Shown: positions 16,271-22,938 of the stretch, piece after piece | How positions within the stretch are numbered: position 1 is the first letter of the stretch | Layout of the letters: each line of letters opens with the position of its first letter | NCBI GenBank assembly: GCA_900545525.1 | Contig: UQZX01000013.1 | Location: 16,507 to 80,506, forward strand | Length of the DNA: 64,000 nucleotides | Reading direction: 5' to 3' | Source of the DNA: an uncultured Prevotella sp. | GTDB lineage: Bacteria > Bacteroidota > Bacteroidia > Bacteroidales > Bacteroidaceae | Translations under genes and position numbers: made by a program | Notes under the pieces: generated by a model | Seen by the model: the letters and a program-made list of their open reading frames with translations, nothing else | What the model was told of the DNA's origin: nothing | The model's database searches: none

Positions 16271-16298
16271 CAAATATAGCGATTAATTTATATTTTTG
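16271..16298. promoter_or_regulatory. Divergent promoters for the RDD gene and the SpoIIM-MoxR operon
   Basis: TATATTTG on the minus strand (16271-16278) lies 20 bases before the RDD start at 16251. TATTTTTG on the plus strand (16291-16298) lies 9 bases before the ATG at 16308. Both match TAnnTTTG. The plus transcript would have almost no leader. The two promoters lie within 28 bases, so they may be regulated together. Confidence 0.6.
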
Positions 16299-16307
16299 TC
16301 ACTGATA

Positions 16308-17294
16308 ATGAAAGAAATAGTTTTCATACGCAACAATATAGACAAGTGGCAGAAAGCTGAACATGTCATGGACGACACTTTCTGGTATACACCCGACGAG
16401 CTTGCAGAGGTGTATATTGGCATAACGGCAGACCTCGCCTTTGCCATGACACATTATCCGGAGTCGCGTATAACAGTCTATCTTAATAACCTTGCGTCTG
16501 CCATTCATAACGAAATTTATAAAAACAAGCGCGAGAAATGGTCGCGTATATTGACGTTTTGGACGCATGAGGTGCCCCTTGTCATGTATCATGAGCGGCG
16601 CTTGCTCCTTGTTTCTTTCCTCATAATGTTTGTCAGCACCGTAATCGGAATAATATCACAGGCTGCCGATCCGGAATTTGTCCGTGTGATATTGGGTGAC
16701 GGCTATGTCGATATGACCCTTGAGAACATTGCCAAAGGCAAGCCAATGGACGTATATTCGGGAGGAGATGAGACCGGCATGTTCCTGACTATAACCTTTA
16801 ATAATATAGGAGTGGCGTTCCGCACTTTTGTTTTAGGGCTGTTTACGAGTATCGGAACGGGCTGGAGCCTTTTCTATAACGGTATAATGATAGGTTGTTT
16901 CGAGACCTTTTTCTGCCAGCACGGACTTCTCGGTGAGTCTTTTCTCGCAGTGTTTCTGCACGGAACGCTTGAAATATCCGCCATTGTTGTTGCCGGTGCG
17001 GCAGGACTTGCATTAGGTAACGGCTGGCTTTTTCCCGGAACATATTCACGCATTGTGTCCTTTCGCCGTGGTGCCCGTCGCGGACTTAAGATTGTTGTCG
17101 GCACTGTCCCCATATTCATTGTGGCAGGATTTATCGAAGGATTTGTCACCCGGCATACCGAGCTTCCATACTTTATAAGGTTTGGTTTCATATTGCTGTC
17201 TTTGGCATTTGTCATATTCTATTTTATCATATTGCCCCGTCATATAAACAGTAAACTAAATAAAATTGAAAGTCATGCAAAAAGCAAAGATTGA
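16308..17294 (+). CDS. Stage II sporulation protein M-like (SpoIIM/DUF95) membrane protein
   Basis: A 328-residue membrane protein. The start at 16308 is used because the ATG-frame codon at 16296 lies within the -7 box. A soluble N-terminal part (residues 1-80) is followed by about six membrane helices. The conserved NNIGVAFRTFVLGLFTSIGT and HGTLEISAIVVAGAAGL segments mark the SpoIIM family. In sporulating Firmicutes SpoIIM is part of an engulfment complex, but this organism is not a spore former. In Bacteroidetes the gene is a standing member of MoxR/DUF58 operons. It overlaps the next gene by 20 bases, so the two are translationally coupled. Confidence 0.85.
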   Translation: MKEIVFIRNNIDKWQKAEHVMDDTFWYTPDELAEVYIGITADLAFAMTHYPESRITVYLNNLASAIHNEIYKNKREKWSRILTFWTHEVPLVMYHERRLLLVSFLIMFVSTVIGIISQAADPEFVRVILGDGYVDMTLENIAKGKPMDVYSGGDETGMFLTITFNNIGVAFRTFVLGLFTSIGTGWSLFYNGIMIGCFETFFCQHGLLGESFLAVFLHGTLEISAIVVAGAAGLALGNGWLFPGTYSRIVSFRRGARRGLKIVVGTVPIFIVAGFIEGFVTRHTELPYFIRFGFILLSLAFVIFYFIILPRHINSKLNKIESHAKSKD

Positions 17295-18258
17295 ACTGTA
17301 CCGTACGCGCTCATTCAGTGAGAAACTTTCCGCGACATTCGACTATCTGTCGGAGAATGGCAGACTGTTGTTAAAATTCCTTCTTTACCTTATCCTGCCT
17401 GTATGTATGGTGCAGGCATTGGGAATGAACACGTTCATGGAATATACCCTGAAGGGAGCGGTAGGTGAGGATGTATATGCCGGTTCGGGAGAACTCTTTT
17501 CCCTTATAGCGGGCTATTCGGTGTTTATGCTGATGACATGTATCGGTTCTCTTCTATGCTCGTCGCTGTCCTACGGACTGATGAGGCTTTATAACGAACG
17601 TGACGAACGGCTGGAAGGAATTACACTGGGCAGCTTCCGCCCTTATCTTTTGAGAGGCATTAAACGCTCGTTTATCCTCGGACTTATCGTAACGGTCTTT
17701 GTATCTCTGTTTATCGCCGTCTTCATCCTGTTGTCCGTTGCGGCAGGTTCCGATAGCGGCATTGCCGTTTTTCTCGTCCTGTGTTTTATTGCATTGGTCG
17801 TTTGTTTTATACCCCTCAGCCTTTCATTACCCGCATATATTGTAGAAGACATAACCGTCATGCAGGCTCTGTCAAAATCCCTCAGGCTCGGTTTCAAGAC
17901 GTGGGGAGGCATCTTTGCCGTAGTGTTTGTTCTTTATATAGTCGTATCGGTAATCTCGGGCATGTCTGCCATGCCTTGGTATATCATGATGATAGCCCGC
18001 AGTATCTTCATTGTATCCGATACAGCTGAGGGAGCAGGCATTGTGACTTCGTCCGTATACGTCATTATAATGTACCTGCTGGCAGTGGTTCAGGCGTTCG
18101 GCATGTATGTCGGATACATACTCATGTATACTGGAATAGGCATACAGTATGGTCACGCTGCAGATAAGATTGACGGCATGTCTGTTGAGCGTGATGTGGA
18201 CAATTTTGAACGCTTCTCGGACAATAACACTGACGACAGCGGGCTTTTTGCAGACTGA
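17275..18258 (+). CDS. Multi-pass membrane protein of the MoxR operon
   Basis: A 327-residue protein with six or so hydrophobic segments (near 35-55, 85-110, 140-165, 170-195, 225-250, 265-290) and an acidic C-terminal tail. The ATG at 17275 is preferred over a TTG at 17266. I do not recognise a named family with confidence. The arrangement of helices with a VMQALSKSLRLG amphipathic stretch resembles the DUF975-like or glycerophosphodiester-type membrane proteins often found beside SpoIIM genes. It overlaps the SpoIIM-like gene by 20 bases and lies 28 bases before the DUF4129 gene, so it belongs to this operon. Confidence 0.75.
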   Translation: MQKAKIELYRTRSFSEKLSATFDYLSENGRLLLKFLLYLILPVCMVQALGMNTFMEYTLKGAVGEDVYAGSGELFSLIAGYSVFMLMTCIGSLLCSSLSYGLMRLYNERDERLEGITLGSFRPYLLRGIKRSFILGLIVTVFVSLFIAVFILLSVAAGSDSGIAVFLVLCFIALVVCFIPLSLSLPAYIVEDITVMQALSKSLRLGFKTWGGIFAVVFVLYIVVSVISGMSAMPWYIMMIARSIFIVSDTAEGAGIVTSSVYVIIMYLLAVVQAFGMYVGYILMYTGIGIQYGHAADKIDGMSVERDVDNFERFSDNNTDDSGLFAD

Positions 18259-18286
18259 AGATTATTAACCCGTACAGAATACATAT

Positions 18287-18922
18287 ATGCTGAACAATGT
18301 ATCCGATACGTTAAGGATAGACACGGCGGTGCTCAATACATGGCGTGCCGATGATAATTACGACTATGCGCGCGAAATGGTGCAGTCGGATTTCAGCCTG
18401 CGCGAATGGATATACATGCATATAGACTACTTGTTTTCACGCATATTCGGCAGCCGGTTCTATTCGGACAACGTCACATTCATCTGGTGTTCTGTCGGCA
18501 TTGTGCTTATTGCAGCCATGGCAGCCTTTATTTATTATAAGAAGCCGGCACTGTTCGGACGTGGCGGAAAGACGGTGCAGGAGTATGAAGTCACGGAAGA
18601 CACGATATACGGAATAGACTTCCCCGAAAAGATAGCCCTTGCCATGGAGCGGCATGACTATCGTGAGGCGGTACGCCTGACATATCTTTATGCCCTTAAA
18701 GAGCTTTCGGATGCCGGACGCATCGACTGGCAGCCGTATAAAACACCGTCGCAATATACTGCCGAAGTCAGGATTTCCGAGTTCCGTACGTTCTCCAATC
18801 ACTTCCTTCGCGTGCGTTACGGCAACTTTTCCGCAACGGAAGAGCTTGCATACGAGATGCAACGGCTGCGTATTGCCATAATGAATGCGGGCGGCAATAC
18901 ACCGGAAGGAGGTGGACAATGA
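18287..18922 (+). CDS. DUF4129 domain protein
   Basis: A 211-residue protein with one membrane helix (about residues 64-84) and a C-terminal DUF4129 domain. That domain carries the family's ERHDYREAVRLTYLYALKELSDAGRIDWQPYKTPSQY pattern in parts (about 124-160). The N-terminal part, before the helix, would be periplasmic. DUF4129 proteins accompany MoxR AAA+ ATPases and transglutaminase or DUF58 proteins in many bacteria, with no defined activity. Its stop overlaps the start of the DUF4350 gene (ATGA). Confidence 0.83.
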   Translation: MLNNVSDTLRIDTAVLNTWRADDNYDYAREMVQSDFSLREWIYMHIDYLFSRIFGSRFYSDNVTFIWCSVGIVLIAAMAAFIYYKKPALFGRGGKTVQEYEVTEDTIYGIDFPEKIALAMERHDYREAVRLTYLYALKELSDAGRIDWQPYKTPSQYTAEVRISEFRTFSNHFLRVRYGNFSATEELAYEMQRLRIAIMNAGGNTPEGGGQ

Positions 18923-20271
18923 AGATAAACCGCAGCTTTATCATCGCCATTTCAGTACTCCTTATACTGATGTTTGCGTTGCAGCTCAACCTGCCGCAAC
19001 GTTATTCATGGATTCCCACGTTCTCGCATAAAGACAAGAACCCTTTCGGGTGCTACGTCTTCGACAGCATTATGTCGCAGTCTGTTCCGTCTGGATACAG
19101 CGTTACGGACAAGACGCTCTACAGGATATGCCATGACGGCAACAAGGTTAACGTCCTTATCATATCCGATGATGTCAACCTGTCAAAGACCGATGTTGAT
19201 GCAATAAAGGATATAGCGGGGCGTGGCGGCAATGTCCTGATAGCGGGAAACAGCAAAACTTACAGTACAACGTCAGACAGTCTGATGATTAAGAACTTCG
19301 GCGCATGCTTCAAATATGGCTATTTCAGCATAGCGTCGTTGAAGAGGAAGATAAAGAACGATGCCTCCGGCAGCCGTGACACGATACATTGGAGCATGGA
19401 TAACGATGTCTATAAAGACAACATATATCCTGTATATTCAATGATGGTAGAAGACCTGATGACGGCAGACAGCGCTGATAATACGGAAGTTCTTGCATTT
19501 CTTGAATCCTACGACATGGAGTATGTTACGGAAACTACAGTCGGAGAAGACGGTGTTGTAGTGGAACATGTCGTGGCAGACACATTGTCCGATGAAAAAC
19601 CCGCAACAAAACCTATCTGTAGGTTGCCCGTTGCCATAAGGAAGAAGGTCGGTAAGGGCAGCGTGATACTCGTTTCAACGCCGTTGCTGTTTACAAACTA
19701 CGGCATACTCGACGGCAGTACGTCAGAATACATCTTCCGTCTTATGTCTCATATCAGCAATAATCACGTGGTGCGTACCACCTCCTATATGAAGACGCAG
19801 GACATGGCAGACGCTGAAGCGTCGCCTTTGCGCTTTTTTCTCGGACAGCCGCCTTTGCGTACGGCACTGTACCTTGCCCTGCTTGTAATAACATTGTTTC
19901 TTATATTCAACGCACGCCGCCGCCAGCGTGTGATTCCCGTTGTAGAACAGCCGCAAAACCGTTCGCTCGAGTTTGTAAAGCTCATAGGAACACTTTATTA
20001 TCACAATAAGGACCATTCTGATATCGTGCGCAAGAAGTTTGCTTTCTTTGCCGAGGAACTTCGCCGCCTGCTTATGGTAGACATTACAGATAGGGATGCA
20101 GACCGCCACTCGTTCTCCGTGATATCTTCGCGTACCGGGCTTAGGCTTGAGGAAGTGGAAAACATTATATCCGACATACGCAAGGTCGCAGACCGTGAGA
20201 GCAACGTCACCGAGTATGGTGTCAGGCTCTATATAGACAATATGAACATGATAATAAACAAAATAATATAA
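18919..20271 (+). CDS. DUF4350 domain protein
   Basis: A 450-residue protein. It has an N-terminal membrane helix (residues 4-24) and a periplasmic domain whose start resembles DUF4350 (SWIPTFSHKDKNPFGCYVFD, and VNVLIISDDVNLSKTDVDAI). A second membrane helix near 312-332 (LYLALLVITLFLIFNARRR) leads to a cytoplasmic C-terminal region of about 115 residues. The fold of the periplasmic domain is like a glutamine amidotransferase without the catalytic residues. It probably forms a membrane complex with the SpoIIM, DUF4129 and DUF58 proteins that the MoxR ATPase acts on. It overlaps the DUF4129 gene by 4 bases. Confidence 0.85.
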   Translation: MKINRSFIIAISVLLILMFALQLNLPQRYSWIPTFSHKDKNPFGCYVFDSIMSQSVPSGYSVTDKTLYRICHDGNKVNVLIISDDVNLSKTDVDAIKDIAGRGGNVLIAGNSKTYSTTSDSLMIKNFGACFKYGYFSIASLKRKIKNDASGSRDTIHWSMDNDVYKDNIYPVYSMMVEDLMTADSADNTEVLAFLESYDMEYVTETTVGEDGVVVEHVVADTLSDEKPATKPICRLPVAIRKKVGKGSVILVSTPLLFTNYGILDGSTSEYIFRLMSHISNNHVVRTTSYMKTQDMADAEASPLRFFLGQPPLRTALYLALLVITLFLIFNARRRQRVIPVVEQPQNRSLEFVKLIGTLYYHNKDHSDIVRKKFAFFAEELRRLLMVDITDRDADRHSFSVISSRTGLRLEEVENIISDIRKVADRESNVTEYGVRLYIDNMNMIINKII

Positions 20272-20275
20272 AGAT

Positions 20276-21238
20276 ATGGAACAGAGAACAGACCTTACAG
20301 CTTTCAGTGAGAAGATGCAGCTGCTGAGAGACCGCATATCGCAGATTGTCATAGGACAGGACGCTGCCGTGGATTTGGTGCTTACATGTATACTTGCCGA
20401 CGGTCATGTGCTTATAGAAGGCGTGCCCGGTGTGGCAAAGACACTCCTTGCACGCCTTGTGTCCCGGCTGACAGACCTGCACTTTTCGCGCGTCCAGTTC
20501 ACTCCAGACCTCATGCCGAGTGATGTCCTCGGCACAACGGTGTTCAATGTGAAGACCTCGGAGTTTGACTTTCATAAAGGTCCGGTCTTTGCAGACATGG
20601 TCCTTGTGGACGAGATAAACCGTGCTCCGGCAAAGACACAGGCAGCATTGTTCGAGGTTATGGAAGAGCGCCAGGTGACAATAGACGGCGTAACCCGCCG
20701 CATGGATGATATCTATACCATAATTGCCACGCAAAATCCCGTAGAGCAAGAGGGCACATACAAGCTTCCCGAGGCACAGCTCGACCGCTTTCTCATGAAG
20801 ATAGACATGGTATATCCGTCGGCAGACGATGAGACGGCAATTCTTGAACGGCATCACGCCAATGCCGCATTTGTGCGTCTTGACGATGTCGCACCGGTCA
20901 TCTCGCGCAGCGAACTGTTGCAGCTTCGCGATATGGTTGGCAGCGTGGTCGTGGACAGTTCGCTGTTGCAGTATATTGTACAGATAGTAAGGCAGACGCG
21001 TACATCGCGTGCCGTGTTCCTCGGAGCATCGCCGCGCGCTTCCGTCTCAATGCTCCGTGCCTCGAAGGCTTACGCCATGCTCTGCGGACGCGACTTTGTT
21101 ACGCCTGAAGACATCAAGACTGTTGCACCTCCGATATTAAGCCACCGCCTTATACTTACGGCTGAGGCGGAGATGGAAGGATACTCTCCTGTGAAGGTTG
21201 TTCAGAAGCTGATGGACAAGGTAGAGGTTCCTAAATAA
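20276..21238 (+). CDS. MoxR family AAA+ ATPase (first copy)
   Basis: A 320-residue AAA+ ATPase. It has Walker A EGVPGVAKTLL (about 47-57), Walker B MVLVDEINRAPAKTQ (about 110-124) and sensor 1 IIATQNPVEQEGTY. The C-terminal lid has FLGASPRASVSMLRASKA. MoxR ATPases act as chaperones for assembly or activation of membrane or metalloprotein complexes. This one lies with DUF58, DUF4129, DUF4350 and SpoIIM-like partners. A second MoxR with a Bat operon occurs at 48309. It starts 4 bases after the previous stop. Confidence 0.94.
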   Translation: MEQRTDLTAFSEKMQLLRDRISQIVIGQDAAVDLVLTCILADGHVLIEGVPGVAKTLLARLVSRLTDLHFSRVQFTPDLMPSDVLGTTVFNVKTSEFDFHKGPVFADMVLVDEINRAPAKTQAALFEVMEERQVTIDGVTRRMDDIYTIIATQNPVEQEGTYKLPEAQLDRFLMKIDMVYPSADDETAILERHHANAAFVRLDDVAPVISRSELLQLRDMVGSVVVDSSLLQYIVQIVRQTRTSRAVFLGASPRASVSMLRASKAYAMLCGRDFVTPEDIKTVAPPILSHRLILTAEAEMEGYSPVKVVQKLMDKVEVPK

Positions 21239-21271
21239 CATATACAGGGCTTTATAACACTATTTCAAAAG

Positions 21272-22585
21272 ATGTATCTTACACGAAGGTTCTATCTCAT
21301 ATCCACAGTCATAATACTTATAATTGCCGGAGGATATTTCCTGCCGCCGCTCTATGCTGCCGGCAGGTGGCTTCTTGCGCTTTTCTGCATCGCCGTTGCT
21401 GCGGAAGCCGTCATACTCTGGAGCCGGAAGGGCATAACGGCATGGCGCAGCTGTGCCGCAAGGTTTTCCAATGGCGATGACAATGAGGTGAGCCTGCGTG
21501 TGGAAAGCTCGTATCCTTTTGATATAAAACTTAGTGTCATAGATGAAATACCTTTCGTATTCCAGCGCCGTGACATAGACTTCCGCCTTGCGCTTAGGGC
21601 ACGCGAAGGCAAGACCGTGTCGTATATGCTGCGCCCAACGCGGCGCGGGGTCTGCGGCTTCGGACATATACGTGTCTTCGTGTCCACGCCCGTCGGCTGT
21701 GTCTGTCGTAGGTTTACATGCGGTAAACCCGGGGATGTCAAGGTATATCCGTCGTTTCTCATGCTTCACCGCTATGAGCTGCTTGCCATAAGCAACCGCC
21801 TCAGCGACATGGGGGTGAAGAAAATACGCAGGGTGGGGCACAACACCGAGTTTGAACAGATACGCGACTATGTCGAGGGCGACGACTACCGCACGATAAA
21901 CTGGCGTGCCACGGCGCGCCGCAACCGCCTTATGGTCAATGTCTATCAGGATGAGCGTTCTCAGCAGATGTTTTCCGTGATAGACAAGGGACGCGTAATG
22001 CAGCATGCCTTTCACGGAATGACGCTTCTCGACTATGCCATAAACGCATCGCTTGTCCTTTCCTATGTTGCTATACGCAAGCAAGACAAGGCAGGACTGA
22101 TTACTTTCAACGACAAGTTTGACACCTGTCTTCCCGCTTCGGCACGTTCAGGACAGATGCAGCGACTGCTTGAATGTCTTTATTCCCAAGAGACAACCTT
22201 TGGAGAGACCGACTATTCAGAGCTTGTGGCAAACATCAACATGAATGTCAGCAAGCGTTCGCTGCTCATTCTTTATACAAATTTCAGCGGAAAGACATCC
22301 ATGGAGCGTTGTCTGCCATATCTCAGACAGCTCAATAGCCGCCACCGTCTTCTCGTGGTGTTCTTTGAAGACAGGGAAATGAAAGACTATATTGCCTCAA
22401 AACCAACAGATACAGAAGACTACTACCGCCACGTCATAGCCGAGAAGTTTGCCGGCGAGCAGAGGCTGATGGTATCTTTGCTGAGGCAGAACGGCATAAT
22501 GAGCCTTCTCACAACGCCCGAAAACCTGTCGGTGGATGTCATAAACAAATATCTTGATATGAAATCGAGACACGCCGTCTGGTAA
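21272..22585 (+). CDS. DUF58 domain protein (first copy)
   Basis: A 437-residue protein with two N-terminal membrane helices (about residues 8-24 and 28-46), a beta-rich middle region, and the DUF58 signature YVEGDDYRTINWRATAR (about 198-214). A degenerate VWA-like fold follows (FSVIDKGRVMQ..., lacking a full DxSxS MIDAS). DUF58 proteins are the usual partners of MoxR ATPases. It is the last gene of the first MoxR module. The 353-base gap 22586-22938 after it holds the second repeat array and a sigma-54-like promoter. Confidence 0.9.
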   Translation: MYLTRRFYLISTVIILIIAGGYFLPPLYAAGRWLLALFCIAVAAEAVILWSRKGITAWRSCAARFSNGDDNEVSLRVESSYPFDIKLSVIDEIPFVFQRRDIDFRLALRAREGKTVSYMLRPTRRGVCGFGHIRVFVSTPVGCVCRRFTCGKPGDVKVYPSFLMLHRYELLAISNRLSDMGVKKIRRVGHNTEFEQIRDYVEGDDYRTINWRATARRNRLMVNVYQDERSQQMFSVIDKGRVMQHAFHGMTLLDYAINASLVLSYVAIRKQDKAGLITFNDKFDTCLPASARSGQMQRLLECLYSQETTFGETDYSELVANINMNVSKRSLLILYTNFSGKTSMERCLPYLRQLNSRHRLLVVFFEDREMKDYIASKPTDTEDYYRHVIAEKFAGEQRLMVSLLRQNGIMSLLTTPENLSVDVINKYLDMKSRHAVW

Positions 22586-22707
22586 GTTTCTCATCTTTTC
22601 TTCCTGAAAATTGTAAGTAAACAATGTGTGTTTACTTACAGTCACGCCTGTATCCGGCTGTAAAATAATAAATGTCTTTGTAGCAGAACGCTTAAACTTA
22701 CGAATAG

Positions 22708-22810
22708 AAAAGGTGTGCTTTTACAGTCCAAAAGGTGTCCTTTTAGGAGCTAAAATGCCACCTTTTGGACTGTGAAATGCCACCTCCTGTAAACCGTAAT
22801 GCCACCTTTT
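22708..22810. repeat. 22-base periodic intergenic array, copy 2
   Basis: Five 15-base units begin at 22708, 22730, 22752, 22774 and 22796: AAAAGGTGTGCTTTT, AAAAGGTGTCCTTTT, AAAATGCCACCTTTT, GAAATGCCACCTCCT and GTAATGCCACCTTTT. The 7-base spacers are ACAGTCC, AGGAGCT, GGACTGT and GTAAACC. The first spacer is the reverse complement of the third, so 22723-22737 and 22759-22773 form a 15-base perfect inverted repeat. The phase is exactly 22 throughout. The array fills most of the gap between the DUF58 gene and clpC and ends 18 bases before a sigma-54-like promoter. It could be an operator array or a transcript-processing or terminator structure. Confidence 0.85.
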
Positions 22811-22827
22811 GCCATGTTTTGTATATG

Positions 22828-22844
22828 TTGGCACGCATTTTGTT
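22828..22844 (+). promoter_or_regulatory. Sigma-54 (RpoN)-like promoter of clpC
   Basis: TTGGCACG at 22828-22835, four bases (CATT), then TTGTT at 22840-22844 match the -24/-12 consensus TGGCACG-N4-TTGC[TA] except for one base of the -12 GC. The GG-to-GT spacing is correct. No TAnnTTTG promoter is seen in the gap. Transcription would start near 22855, about 85 bases before the clpC ATG. Confidence 0.55.
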
Positions 22845-22938
22845 TATGGTATATATGGCGGTATATTGCCGTTTAGCGGTGCGGCACTCATGCCGTATCA
22901 GCATGTCACATTAAAAAAAAGAAAGGAAACGAGATACA

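Noticed and set aside
16308..17294. Sporulation in this organism because of the SpoIIM-like gene
   Set aside because: SpoIIM-like proteins are widespread in non-sporulating Bacteroidetes next to MoxR genes, and no other sporulation gene is here.
22708..22810. The periodic arrays as CRISPR
   Set aside because: Units are 15 bases with 7-base spacers and strong unit variation; CRISPR repeats and spacers are far longer and repeats nearly identical, and no cas genes are present.
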